Positions 15,274 through 23,613 of a DNA stretch of 23,622 bases are shown one piece after another. The stretch comes from CAYPPG01 sp964412555 (lineage in GTDB: Bacteria; Hinthialibacterota; Hinthialibacteria; Hinthialibacterales; Hinthialibacteraceae): contig CAYPPG010000088.1 in the NCBI GenBank assembly GCA_964412555.1, forward strand, positions 1-23,622. The letters run 5' to 3'. The notes below the pieces were generated by a model, which was not told where the DNA came from, did not search any database, and worked only from the letters and a program-made list of their open reading frames with translations. The translations under genes and the position numbers were made by a program. Each line of letters begins with the position of its first letter. Position 1 is the stretch's first letter.

Positions 15274-16314
15274 TTATTTATTCGAGAGCATAGTTTTTCT
15301 TATGTGTTTGGCAAAATCGAGGACTTCTTCTTCCTGTGTGTCGAATGAGGTCATCCACCGGACTTCGGATGTTTCTTCATTCCAGACATAGAAAAAAAAT
15401 TTCTTTTGCAGTAATGGGATCGTATCTGGGGGAATAATTGCGAAAACGACGTTCGCTTGGATCTTTTGCGTAATGTCAATATGCGGTATCTTGATTATTT
15501 CTTCCGCCAAGATCAACGCCATTTCGTTGGCATGTTTTGCATTTCTCAACCACAAATCATCGGAAAGGAAAGCGTTATATTGAGCGGCAATAAACCGCAT
15601 TTTCGAATAGAGTTGCATTCCTTGTTTCCGGACAAAACGAAAATGTTTCGAGAGGCGTTTGTCAAAAAAGATAATGCATTCACCGAACATCAGACCGTTT
15701 TTTGTTCCACCGAATGAAAGCACATCTACGCCGGCATCTCCGCTTGTTTGTCGGAAGTTGATGCCCAAACTCGCTGCTGCGTTCGAGAGGCGTGCTCCGT
15801 CCATATGTAAAATCAGGTTGTGTTTGTGGACAAAATCTGCGAGATGTTGAATTTCTTCTGGGGTGTATACTGTTCCATATTCGGTGGATTGGGTGATGGA
15901 TACCACTTTGGGTTGGGAGTGATGCTCGAAATTGATTCCGTGCATATGCTTTTTGATACCGTCAACGGTAATCTTTCCATCTGGGGAAGGAATGGGAAGA
16001 AGTTTGCATCCAATATATTTTTCCGGTGCACCGCATTCATCCGTGTAAATATGGGCGGTTTCTGCACAGATAACGGAATGATACGGTTCTACGATTTGAT
16101 TCAAACCCAACACGTTCGCCCCTGTTCCCGCAAAGACAAAATAAGCATCGATATGTTTGCCAAAGTGTTCTTTCAGTTTTTGCATAGCCAATTCCGTATA
16201 AGGATCATCGCCGTAGGCAATAGCATGCCCTACATTGGCGGAGCAAATCGCTTGCATGATATCAGGATGGACTCCGGAATTGTTATCGCTGGCGAAACCT
16301 TTGCAGATATTCAT
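15274..16314 (-). CDS. ltaE: Low-specificity L-threonine aldolase
   Basis: A PLP-dependent aldolase of 346 aa that cleaves L-threonine or L-allo-threonine to glycine and acetaldehyde. FASDNNSGVHP at the start, GDDPYT at 35-40, FAGTGANVLG at 61-70, HMDGARLSNA with D172 (pyridine N contact) and SFGGTKNG with K205 (Schiff-base lysine) are all in place. Length is normal for the family. The ATG at 16314 is the only sensible start, although no strong Shine-Dalgarno precedes it. It lies 78 nt upstream of the glycoside hydrolase on the same strand and may be transcribed with it, but a separate unit is equally possible. No regulatory site is evident. Its metabolic job here (glycine supply or threonine breakdown) is not tied to the neighbours. 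Confidence 0.92.
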   Translation of the reverse strand: MNICKGFASDNNSGVHPDIMQAICSANVGHAIAYGDDPYTELAMQKLKEHFGKHIDAYFVFAGTGANVLGLNQIVEPYHSVICAETAHIYTDECGAPEKYIGCKLLPIPSPDGKITVDGIKKHMHGINFEHHSQPKVVSITQSTEYGTVYTPEEIQHLADFVHKHNLILHMDGARLSNAAASLGINFRQTSGDAGVDVLSFGGTKNGLMFGECIIFFDKRLSKHFRFVRKQGMQLYSKMRFIAAQYNAFLSDDLWLRNAKHANEMALILAEEIIKIPHIDITQKIQANVVFAIIPPDTIPLLQKKFFFYVWNEETSEVRWMTSFDTQEEEVLDFAKHIRKTMLSNK

Positions 16315-16385
16315 GAGTATCGTCCGATTATTCTATAATATGTACCGATAAATAGGTTGTCGGTAGGGGAAAAGGCCAACGTTGT

Positions 16386-17273
16386 TTACAGAATAGATTC
16401 TACTTCATGTATCTTATCCGCCGTGCGCAAAACAGATAAAAGATTCTCCAATTTTTCCAGTGAATCAAGGGATTGGACGCGCGGAATCAGGGCTATTCCA
16501 TTATTGCCGAATTTTAATTCTAATCCTAATTTAATCGCTTCTTGAAGCCCTTCTTTGCGTCCTTCTTTGCGTCCTTCTGCAAGCCCTTCTGCAAGCCCCT
16601 TCTGTTTGTATTCTTCGCCGACATTTTTTATTGCATCTTCTCGAAATAATTCATAGGCATACGATTCCAACATGATATCTCTCCTTCGTTGATAGAGTCG
16701 TTGGCTTATTTTCAAATCTTTTAATCCGGCAAAAATGGTCATTGCTGTCAATAAGTCGATTTTTTCCTCGTTATTCAATTCACTATTATACAACTTTTTT
16801 TCGGCTTCCCATATCATATTTTCATTACCGGCCATTAAGGGAAGAAAGGGATAAAGATAGAAATCGTCTGTATCCAGAATTTCATTTCCGTCTTCTTCCC
16901 ACATTTTGACCAATTCGAACTCGAATTGGAATTGATCGTCCTTGTAATGACCGGAAGCCGATTCGCTGGGGAGGAATAAGAACATAACCGGTTTTACAGA
17001 AAGCTTATAGGTCTGCCGGGCGCGAAGCGTATAGACCATCAGATTTTCCACATCTCGAGGATTCCATCGAGTTTTGAATTCCCAGATATGGATTTCTTCC
17101 TTTCCATCGTGAGTCGTTACTTTCAGAATAAAATCCCCTTTTTTGATATCCGGCAATTCTTGGGGAAGAGATTCAAGCAGTTCCAAATAGGCGGCTCCCC
17201 GTTTCTGTAAAAAGCGATAGATTGACTCTTTACCTCTCCCTGCGATGAATTTCACTGTGATGTCATATTTCAT
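16386..17273 (-). CDS. Rpn/PD-(D/E)XK nuclease-family protein
   Basis: A 295-aa protein of the Rpn-like / PD-(D/E)XK putative transposase group. The nuclease core is visible near the N-terminus: GDFILKV with D47 and IWEFKTRW with E65-x-K67, the D-(E/D)xK metal site. A middle region holds the family-typical ERKIDLL-like stretch (NNEEKIDLLTAMT), and the C-terminal third contains a charged tetrapeptide repeat (GLAEGLAEGRKEGRKEG, about 226-242) before a helical end. Related E. coli Rpn proteins are DNA endonucleases that promote recombination; many paralogues occur in bacteria that carry them. The start at ATG 17273 has GGAGA 6 nt upstream. No inverted repeats bound the gene, so it does not look like an insertion sequence. 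Confidence 0.85.
   Translation of the reverse strand: MKYDITVKFIAGRGKESIYRFLQKRGAAYLELLESLPQELPDIKKGDFILKVTTHDGKEEIHIWEFKTRWNPRDVENLMVYTLRARQTYKLSVKPVMFLFLPSESASGHYKDDQFQFEFELVKMWEEDGNEILDTDDFYLYPFLPLMAGNENMIWEAEKKLYNSELNNEEKIDLLTAMTIFAGLKDLKISQRLYQRRRDIMLESYAYELFREDAIKNVGEEYKQKGLAEGLAEGRKEGRKEGLQEAIKLGLELKFGNNGIALIPRVQSLDSLEKLENLLSVLRTADKIHEVESIL
16549..16596. repeat. Four tandem 12-bp units in the Rpn-like gene
   Basis: Two copies of CCTTCTTTGCGT (16549-16572) are followed by two of CCTTCTGCAAGC (16573-16596), with partial copies on both sides. On the minus strand they encode repeated GLAE/GRKE tetrapeptides. The units are a multiple of 3, so slippage would change length without breaking the frame. 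Similar repeats are a recurrent feature of this protein family. Confidence 0.9.
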
Positions 17274-17319
17274 GATGGTCTCCTATTGGAAGGAATATGA
17301 TATTGGTAATAGCGCCACC

Positions 17320-17347
17320 GGTATAGTAAGAGTTCCTGCTTGCTCAA
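17320..17347 (-). promoter_or_regulatory. Candidate promoter of the Rpn-like gene
   Basis: On the minus strand TTGAGC (17347-17342) and TATACC (17325-17320) are spaced by 16 nt, about 50 nt before the ATG at 17273. This is the best box pair in the region, but neither box is a consensus. Confidence 0.3.
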
Positions 17348-18045
17348 CAAAGAATGCTAGAAAATTGTCTACCTGTATTAAATTTTTATAAAAGTGACAT
17401 CTCAAAATCATATTAAACTAATTTTTATTATTTTATAGAGATGAAAAGTGTTTTATAACTGTTATACTGAAAATCAACCCGATAAAGTAGAATTATATCT
17501 ATTCTAATATTAGTATTGCGTAAGCCAGTCAATGCTTGATACTCCTCTTGTGTGAGTTGGTTATTTCCTGCTGATGCGCAACTTACGGAACAATAAAAAA
17601 AAAGCGCATTCGGCCATCGAACGGAAATTTGGTGGGATTCCATGTTTTTTCGTTTCTATCTGGACGGTACTCAGTTCGCCATGGGGGATTTGGATGCTCC
17701 TACAGAGCCAAGACAACAATAGCCACAACATCAGGGGATTCTTTACATTTTTCCGTATGCTTCGCATTTGTACCTTTGAATGGATTACATTTAATTGTAA
17801 TATAGTATTTCTTGGTCTACATGAACATTTCAAATCCGGTTCAAGTGTAGGAGTATAGGAGGAGGAATCCATTGTTTTCATCTGACCGATAATCGGAAAA
17901 ATTGATGCCTATGAAAATGCCCTAAGTATGGGTGGACAGCCTACCCGAATGATTTGCCGTATGCATTTATTGTGCTCAATATTGATAGTTTTTGGAAATC
18001 TAGGGTCGAAAACAGCATACTAAACACAGGAGTGTAAACCTATTC
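17348..18045. other. About 700 bp with no supported gene
   Basis: Three open frames of 71-106 codons lie here on both strands, overlapping each other around 17560-17880. None has a recognisable domain or a convincing ribosome binding site. The left part (17360-17520) is strongly AT-rich. A minus-strand frame with scattered stops between about 17820 and 17550 has protein-like texture (for example KCKESPDVVAIVVLAL) and could be the remains of a dead gene, but I cannot name a family. AGGAG at about 18028 belongs to the HU gene. Confidence 0.35.
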
Positions 18046-18318
18046 ATGAAAAAATCAGAATTGGTAAAAATCGTTGCGGCCCAAACAAATATATCTGTGA
18101 ATGATACCAAAAAAGCGATGGATACGTTGTTAATGGCAATAACTCGTAGTTTGAAGCGTGGACCGGTTCATATTTCAGGTTTTGGCACGTTCCGTTTGCA
18201 ACATCGAAAGTCCAGAGTCGGCCGACATCCTCGTACCGGAGAGCCAATTGAAAATTCAGATTGTACTTTTCCAATTTTTGTTGCAGGGAAAGAAATGAAA
18301 GATCGAATAAATTCTTGA
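18046..18318 (+). CDS. HU-family DNA-binding protein
   Basis: A 90-aa nucleoid protein of the HU/IHF family that binds as a dimer and bends DNA in the cytoplasm. The full fold is present: helix MKKSELVKIVAAQTN, the GFGTF turn at 45-49, the beta-arm with RVGRHPRTGE (58-66, where most homologues have RNPxTGE) and the closing AGKEMKDRIN helix. Length is exactly typical. AGGAG lies 13 nt before the ATG, a longer spacing than usual, but no alternative start exists. The gene for a secreted protein begins 22 nt downstream on the same strand. Whether it is the main HU or one of several paralogues cannot be told from the window. Confidence 0.93.
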   Translation: MKKSELVKIVAAQTNISVNDTKKAMDTLLMAITRSLKRGPVHISGFGTFRLQHRKSRVGRHPRTGEPIENSDCTFPIFVAGKEMKDRINS

Positions 18319-18340
18319 ATTTTGAGATGGAGATATCGAT

Positions 18341-19879
18341 ATGATTCAGTTTTTACGGTGTAGGTGGAGGATTTTTTTTATTCTATTGATTGTGGTGGTA
18401 AGTGTTCCTTGCTTCAGTCAGGAACTAACTGCTGTTTTTCCCCAGCCCAATGACACAGTCCAATTTTTAGATTTGGTTCAGAGGGGATTTGAATTTCAAT
18501 TTCCAGAAGGAGCCACGAAATTTCGCATACGAATTCAAGGACCACCCTCTTTGGTTTTATTGCCGCCCTTGCAAGCGACTTCTTCTCCTTATCATCTCCC
18601 CCAAAATTTTGCTCCGTTGTTTGAAAACGGTTCCTATCAATGGCAGGTGGAGATTACCGAAGGTACGGGAATTGGCGCGTTTACGGAGTGGACTCCATTT
18701 AGTATTGGTGTCGTTGTCAATTTAAGACCATCACCGACACCATTGCATCCGGAACCGCCTTTTGGGGATCTTGACAATTCCGATCAAGTCGATGTTCAAG
18801 ATATTCTGATATTTTCAAATGAATGGGGAAAGCAAACAGATGAACCGTATCAACCGATGGATTTGAATCAGGATCAGCTGATCGATAGCCAAGATTTGTT
18901 GCTTTATCTGGAGCGATTCGGCCAACCGGTACCGACACCGACACCGACTCCTCCTATAGGGAAACCAGAAAATATATTCTATGAGCCAGGTCAATCTGTG
19001 CATATGTCCCAATCGAATTTGTTGGTTATTCGATGGTCTCCACCATCTTATCCGGAGGAAGGTCAGTTTCTCTATGATATTCTGATTGCCCCTCCCTATG
19101 GCACGGACGAAATTATAGGAACCAATCTGCAAACAACTTCTTTTTCGCCCTTTGAAACGATCACTACCCGTACCGGTTTATATCGCGTTTATTTGCAGGC
19201 TAAAGATATGGAAGGGAGAAAGAGCAATATTGTATCTTCATCGTTTGAACTCGGTTTTACTCAAACGATTACGACCCCAACGCCTACGCCGAAACCTCTT
19301 GATCCAGATTTGTTCCAAGACAACCAAATGAATTCGCTGGATTTGATGATGTTTGCGAATTCGTTTGGGATACGAAATACGCAACCGAATTTTGTCATGA
19401 ATGCCGATTTTGTTCCGGACGGCTATATCGGTTTGAATGATTTGCTTGTGTTTCGTGAATTGTTGTTGGCGAGAAGTGATGTTTTATCGGCGCCTATATG
19501 GCTTTACGCCGATGTACCGATATTGCAGATGGATGGATTTGTTCCTGTTGAAGTTGGACGGCAGCAAATTGATTTTCCCCCGAATGAGATTCTGATCGGG
19601 CAAACAAATCCCCAATTAAAATATGCGGAATTGAACGGGTCAACGTTTCATTTTACTCCGGTTGAAGGGGCAGTGGATTATCAAGTAACAGTAGAATCCG
19701 AAATTTATGGGGATAGTTTTCAAATCTTTCCTGGACGTGAATTCACAACCAAAGGTGAAACAGTTTTTCAAATTGTACGAACACAACCCGATCGGCTTGT
19801 CGTTCAAGTCCGAGCCATCGATGAGAATTCAAAATTAGGGGATATTAGCGAAATTCTGCGTATAATCATTCCGGAATAA
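18341..19879 (+). CDS. Secreted protein with two dockerin-like modules
   Basis: A 512-aa exported protein. The signal peptide (about 1-26, ending CFSQ) precedes a beta domain (about 27-128). A Pro/Thr-rich linker leads to a dockerin-type calcium module (about 142-195) with two EF-hand-like loops, DLDNSDQVDVQD and MDLNQDQLIDSQD. The linker PTPTPTPP precedes a fibronectin-III-like domain (about 208-305), then PTPTPKP and a second, more degenerate module (about 320-375: DLFQDNQMNSLD and ADFVPDGYIGLND). The C-terminal 130 residues are beta-rich. Cysteine is almost absent. No catalytic motif was seen, so it may be a scaffold, adhesin or binding protein. A GGAG ribosome binding site precedes the ATG by 8-10 nt. 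It lies between HU and a GT9 gene in an apparent transcription unit. Confidence 0.82.
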   Translation: MIQFLRCRWRIFFILLIVVVSVPCFSQELTAVFPQPNDTVQFLDLVQRGFEFQFPEGATKFRIRIQGPPSLVLLPPLQATSSPYHLPQNFAPLFENGSYQWQVEITEGTGIGAFTEWTPFSIGVVVNLRPSPTPLHPEPPFGDLDNSDQVDVQDILIFSNEWGKQTDEPYQPMDLNQDQLIDSQDLLLYLERFGQPVPTPTPTPPIGKPENIFYEPGQSVHMSQSNLLVIRWSPPSYPEEGQFLYDILIAPPYGTDEIIGTNLQTTSFSPFETITTRTGLYRVYLQAKDMEGRKSNIVSSSFELGFTQTITTPTPTPKPLDPDLFQDNQMNSLDLMMFANSFGIRNTQPNFVMNADFVPDGYIGLNDLLVFRELLLARSDVLSAPIWLYADVPILQMDGFVPVEVGRQQIDFPPNEILIGQTNPQLKYAELNGSTFHFTPVEGAVDYQVTVESEIYGDSFQIFPGREFTTKGETVFQIVRTQPDRLVVQVRAIDENSKLGDISEILRIIIPE

Positions 19880-19894
19880 ATCATCATCCATATT

Positions 19895-20905
19895 ATGTCT
19901 CATATTATTATTCGTATACCCAATTGGCTTGGGGATGCCGTTATGGCAAGTGGAGCGATATGGGATTATTGTCAACGGCATCAAAAAGACAGCCTATATT
20001 TGTTCGGCATACCGAATATCCTTCCTGTTTTTTATGCTTCCCCTTTCAAAATAGATTTTGTGGAATATGACCGCAGCGGAATTCATAAAGGTTTCAGTGG
20101 TTTCTTTCGTATCACTTCGAGTTTGCGAAAGATGAAACTGACTAAAGGATTTTTACTTCCTAATTCGTTTTATTCTGCTCTTTTGTATAAGATTGGCGGA
20201 GTTCGGGAATGTATTGGCAAGTCGGGAAAATGGAGATCAGTTATTTTAACAGAATCGATAGAAATCCCCTCTGATCGCATTCACCAATCATCAAAATATG
20301 ATTTTCTTTTAGGGGGAAATAGAAACGAACCGATTCCATCCCGTATTTATCTTTCAGAGCAGGAAAAGGAATATGCAAACCAACTGTTCGAACGTGAAGG
20401 GTGTTCAGAGAATTTATGTATCGGCATGGCTGTAGGTGGTGCATATGGATCTGCAAAGCGTTGGTTTCCAGAACGTTATGCGGAATTAGCTAGAATCTGT
20501 ATAAAAAAATATGATGCACGGATTTTGTTGTTTGCATCGCAAAATGAAACCGAGATCACCGAATGCATTGTATCACAAACAGGGGATGGTGTTATCAATC
20601 TTGCGGGACAAACCAGCTTGCGTGAATTGATTGCTTTAATTGAGCGCTGCAACTTGATGATTGGAAACGATTCAGGAGTCATGCATGTGGCTGCAGCAGT
20701 AAATACGCTGGGAATTGTGTTGTTTGGGCCGACGAATCCAATCGATACAATCCCAACAGGTGACCATATTCGGATGATCAAACAAGAAATGGAATGCGCT
20801 CCGTGTATGAAAAGAGAATGCCCATTAAAGCATCATGCATGTATGAAGGAGATTCAAGTTGAGGATGTAATGCAAGAAATTGATACTATTTTAGAAGCAA
20901 TATGA
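19895..20905 (+). CDS. ADP-heptose:LPS heptosyltransferase-like (GT9)
   Basis: A 336-aa GT9-family glycosyltransferase resembling heptosyltransferase II (WaaF), which adds heptose to the LPS inner core on the cytoplasmic face of the inner membrane. The N-terminal IIIRIPNWLGDAVMA holds the conserved Asp (D14) of the acceptor domain. The C-terminal nucleotide-sugar domain shows GAYGSAKRWFPERYAELA (182-199), GNDSGVMHVAAA (257-268) and LFGPTNP. A Cys-rich tail CAPCMKRECPLKHHACM (301-317) is typical of WaaF homologues. It begins 15 nt after the dockerin-like gene with no clear Shine-Dalgarno and ends 27 nt before convergent purF. It supports a Gram-negative envelope; the donor could be another sugar in this lineage. 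Confidence 0.87.
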   Translation: MSHIIIRIPNWLGDAVMASGAIWDYCQRHQKDSLYLFGIPNILPVFYASPFKIDFVEYDRSGIHKGFSGFFRITSSLRKMKLTKGFLLPNSFYSALLYKIGGVRECIGKSGKWRSVILTESIEIPSDRIHQSSKYDFLLGGNRNEPIPSRIYLSEQEKEYANQLFEREGCSENLCIGMAVGGAYGSAKRWFPERYAELARICIKKYDARILLFASQNETEITECIVSQTGDGVINLAGQTSLRELIALIERCNLMIGNDSGVMHVAAAVNTLGIVLFGPTNPIDTIPTGDHIRMIKQEMECAPCMKRECPLKHHACMKEIQVEDVMQEIDTILEAI

Positions 20906-20932
20906 AGTTATGTATAGTTAAATTATTATTTA

Positions 20933-22393
20933 TCAGGCATTTGTTAAAACGCTCTCTTCATCTTCAACATCGATTCGGACTAATTTTTTTTCTGCATCGA
21001 TGGACTTTTTGCTACCGTCTTTCCCAAATCCTCCATTCCATTTAAGTGGGTAATTTCCACTGAAGCATGCTGTACAGAATTTGTCTTCCGTTCCACCGAC
21101 TGCTTTCAGCAATCCATCTGTGGATAAATAGTAAAGAGAGTCTACGCGCAAATGTTTTTTGATTTCTTCGAGTGTGTGAGTGGCGCCGATGAGTTTGTTG
21201 CGGTGGGGTGTATCGATTCCGTAGAAACAGGGTTCAATCCAAACGGGAGAAGCGATGCGCAGATGGATTTCTTTTGCGCCATGTTTTCGCAGCATTTTGA
21301 CAATTTTGCGCATCGTGGTTCCGCGGACGATGGAGTCGTCCACAACGATAATTCTTTTTCCGGCTAATACTGCACGAACCGGGCTGTATTTGATTTTTGC
21401 GCCAAAATCGCGAATACTCTGGCTGGGTTCGATAAATGTACGTCCGATGTAATGGCTGCGAATGATGCCTTGCTGAAGGGGGATTCCGCTCTCCAGAGAG
21501 TAGCCGACAGCGGAGCAGACGCTTGAGTCGGGGATGGGAATGACGGCATCCGCTTCAGTCGGGCATTCTTGAAACAGAACCCGGCCAAGGTTTTCTCGAG
21601 CGGGGTGGACTTCTTTTCCGAACACGGAACTATCCGGACGGGCAAAGTAGACTAATTCGAATACACATTGCGCATGGCGGGAACTGTTTGCATAGAATCG
21701 GCTTTCAAGGCGGTCTTTTGTCACGATGACCATTTCGCCGGGTTCCACAGTGCGGATATATTCGGCGCCGATGATTTCAAGCGCATTGGTTTCGGAACAG
21801 AAAATGTAGGCGTCTTTTAATTTTCCCAGCGATAAAGGGCGAATTCCAAGTGGATCGCGTAAGCCGATGACGTGTTGGTCGTTCATGATGACCATGGAGA
21901 ATGCTCCGCGAAGCTGGTGTAATGATGCTTCCAGCGCCTTTAGAAAATCCGAATGGGGAGAGCGGGCGAGTAAATGGATGAGTATTTCACTATCGCTGGA
22001 AGTGCGAAAGATGGAACCTTTGGATTCCAAATCATTTCGCAGGCTCATCGTGTTGATCAAATTGCCGTTATGAGCTACTGCGACCCATCCACGGCTATAT
22101 TCGCATAGGATCGGTTGTGCATTGGTGACGTTGCTTGAACCGGTTGTCGAGTAGCGAACATGGCCTATGGCTCGGTCTCCTTTCAGATTTTCCAAAGTAT
22201 CTTCATCAAAAACATCTGCCACTAAACCCATACCGAGGTGGGAGGTTGGGTGTTCTCCTTGAGCGGTGACAATCCCGGCGCTTTCTTGGCCTCTGTGTTG
22301 TAATGCATAGAGACCAAGATAGGTTAGATGGGAGGCTTCCTCGTTACCGGCAATGGCGAATACTCCACAGGCGTCGTGAACGGTTTCAGACAT
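20933..22393 (-). CDS. purF: Amidophosphoribosyltransferase (PurF)
   Basis: First committed enzyme of purine synthesis, 486 aa, converting PRPP and glutamine to phosphoribosylamine. After an 8-residue propeptide (MSETVHDA) comes C9, the N-terminal nucleophile of the glutaminase domain, with ALQHRGQESAG (30-40), GHVRYSTTG (77-85) and AHNGNL. The phosphoribosyltransferase domain carries the PRPP loop VVDDSIVRGTT (350-360). Cysteines C243, C389, C440 and C443 match the spacing of the four [4Fe-4S] ligands of the Bacillus subtilis enzyme, so this is the Fe-S, propeptide-processed type. The ATG at 22393 is fixed by the propeptide; AAAGGGG lies unusually far upstream (about 17 nt). It stands alone, without other pur genes. 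No purine riboswitch is recognisable upstream. Confidence 0.96.
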   Translation of the reverse strand: MSETVHDACGVFAIAGNEEASHLTYLGLYALQHRGQESAGIVTAQGEHPTSHLGMGLVADVFDEDTLENLKGDRAIGHVRYSTTGSSNVTNAQPILCEYSRGWVAVAHNGNLINTMSLRNDLESKGSIFRTSSDSEILIHLLARSPHSDFLKALEASLHQLRGAFSMVIMNDQHVIGLRDPLGIRPLSLGKLKDAYIFCSETNALEIIGAEYIRTVEPGEMVIVTKDRLESRFYANSSRHAQCVFELVYFARPDSSVFGKEVHPARENLGRVLFQECPTEADAVIPIPDSSVCSAVGYSLESGIPLQQGIIRSHYIGRTFIEPSQSIRDFGAKIKYSPVRAVLAGKRIIVVDDSIVRGTTMRKIVKMLRKHGAKEIHLRIASPVWIEPCFYGIDTPHRNKLIGATHTLEEIKKHLRVDSLYYLSTDGLLKAVGGTEDKFCTACFSGNYPLKWNGGFGKDGSKKSIDAEKKLVRIDVEDEESVLTNA

Positions 22394-22522
22394 AATATCG
22401 ACTTGTTTTTCCCCTTTGTAGATTCATGTTGTATTGATTCAAGTACTTATATAATCCGATTCCTAGACGAAAGGATGGACATATTAGTTTTGATTATTGA
22501 CTCTACTCTTATCTTACCATAA

Positions 22523-22540
22523 GTTGAAACTGATTTCAAC
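22523..22540. promoter_or_regulatory. Inverted repeat upstream of purF
   Basis: GTTGAAA (22523-22529) and TTTCAAC (22534-22540) form a perfect 7-bp inverted repeat with a 4-nt centre, about 130 bp before the purF start and 110 bp after the end of the preceding gene. It lacks a T-run, so it is not a typical terminator; an operator is possible. The rest of 22394-22652 shows nothing else firm. Confidence 0.3.
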
Positions 22541-22652
22541 AAGATATTGGGTCTTTATTGGATTTTTTCTACAATATATTGAGTTGGACTCCGGGTATTT
22601 TGACAGCATGATTCGTCGAACCGATAAGATGGTGGAATAGATTAATTGATTC

Positions 22653-23003
22653 TCAGTTTTCACTTAACCAACCTTTGATGACTTCAGCGGTTTCTTCGGG
22701 GCGTTGTACAGAAAAATCAAGGATCATTTTTTGCATTTTGACCCTGCGCTGATCGACTGCGGGTAATGCTCCGAAATCACCGATTTTATCGATACCGAGT
22801 TCTCGATCGGTCAATTCTCTTGATTTTGTGACCGGTTCATATTGGGTTTGAGAGGAAAGTTCAAATTCTTCATTTGTGCTGATTTCTTTAGGTTTGAAAT
22901 CTTTCCAGGCAATGGTGTACCCAATTAGAAAAATTCCGAAGAGGATGAGCATAGGAATCACAGAGAAGAGCATTTCAATACTATTTAGAAAAATGGCAGC
23001 CAT
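22653..23003 (-). CDS. One-helix protein with FliF-like C-terminal tail
   Basis: A 116-aa protein not recognised as a named family. Residues 10-33 form one strong membrane helix, followed by a charged linker (35-85) and a helical end with RPEETAEVIKGWLSEN (101-116). That end closely resembles the extreme C-terminus of flagellar MS-ring FliF, which binds FliG (enterobacterial FliF ends in the pattern NDPRxVAxVIRQWxS). The helix-linker-tail order matches the last part of FliF after its second transmembrane helix. An in-frame TAG lies 6 nt upstream of the ATG at 23003, so this is a complete short gene unless a frameshift occurred. No other flagellar gene is in the window. It could equally be an unrelated small membrane protein. 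Confidence 0.62.
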   Translation of the reverse strand: MAAIFLNSIEMLFSVIPMLILFGIFLIGYTIAWKDFKPKEISTNEEFELSSQTQYEPVTKSRELTDRELGIDKIGDFGALPAVDQRRVKMQKMILDFSVQRPEETAEVIKGWLSEN

Positions 23004-23133
23004 TCTTTTTCTCTACGATCCAAGATGAGGAAGTACAGGGTTGTTTTGGTTTAACCAAATTCTTATATATATTCTTGCTTGAAATGGAAATGGATCAAGG
23101 ATGTTTATACTGAAGAGTCCATTTTTGTGAATT

Positions 23134-23613
23134 TTAGGCAAGAGATTGTTGGGCGGATATTTCTTCATAGGTTTGCAGATGCATCAATTTTCGGAGGAAC
23201 CAGTTAAAAAAATAAAAGAAGGGAGTATCGATCAAGGCAACCAAAACTTTGAAAAGAAAACCATTTTCGAGCAAGGCGGGAAAACGAGACCATTCGATAA
23301 CGTCATAATAGCAGAGGATAAAAAGTACCATGCTTGTATCCACCAGTTGGGAAACCGCAGTTGAACCGTTGTTTCGCAGCCATAAATGTTTTCCTTTGGT
23401 AAGGCGTTTCCAAAAGTGAAAGATACGAATATCGATGAATTGAGCGGAAAGGTAGGCGCACATGGAGGCGAAGACGGCCGGTCCGAAAAGACCGAAGACT
23501 TTATGAAATTCTTCATCGGTGACGCCTGACCATTCTGTTTGGGGAACAGCATCAGCGATCAGAATGAGAATCTGTTTTAGTTCAACGTGAATTGGAGAAT
23601 GAAACCATGAGAG
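23134..23613 (-). CDS. yhhQ: Queuosine precursor transporter YhhQ, 5'-truncated
   Basis: The C-terminal two thirds (about 145 residues) of a VUT/YhhQ-family transporter for queuosine precursors (preQ0/preQ1) in the inner membrane. Clear family blocks are AYLSAQFIDIRIFHFWKRLT, HLWLRNNGSTAVSQLVDT and FKVLVALIDTPFFY, with three or four membrane helices. The family normally has about 210-230 residues. Upstream, the frame keeps family-like sequence to about 23572, then runs into the 50-bp inverted terminal repeat and meets a TAA at 23614-23616. The N-terminal helices are therefore missing. ATG 23463 is internal to a conserved block and is not a credible start. The break coinciding with the repeat boundary suggests a chimeric window end rather than a true truncated gene. 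Confidence 0.87.
   Translation of the reverse strand, partial: LSWFHSPIHVELKQILILIADAVPQTEWSGVTDEEFHKVFGLFGPAVFASMCAYLSAQFIDIRIFHFWKRLTKGKHLWLRNNGSTAVSQLVDTSMVLFILCYYDVIEWSRFPALLENGFLFKVLVALIDTPFFYFFNWFLRKLMHLQTYEEISAQQSLA

Noticed and set aside
16549..16596. Short CRISPR-like array
   Set aside because: The repeats are directly adjacent 12-bp units without spacers and are in-frame coding sequence.
17561..17881. Overlapping open frames on both strands in the intergenic gap as genes
   Set aside because: They overlap each other, lack ribosome binding sites and show no family features.
22394..22522. Purine riboswitch upstream of purF
   Set aside because: No conserved purine aptamer core or paired arms could be found; only an isolated inverted repeat further upstream.
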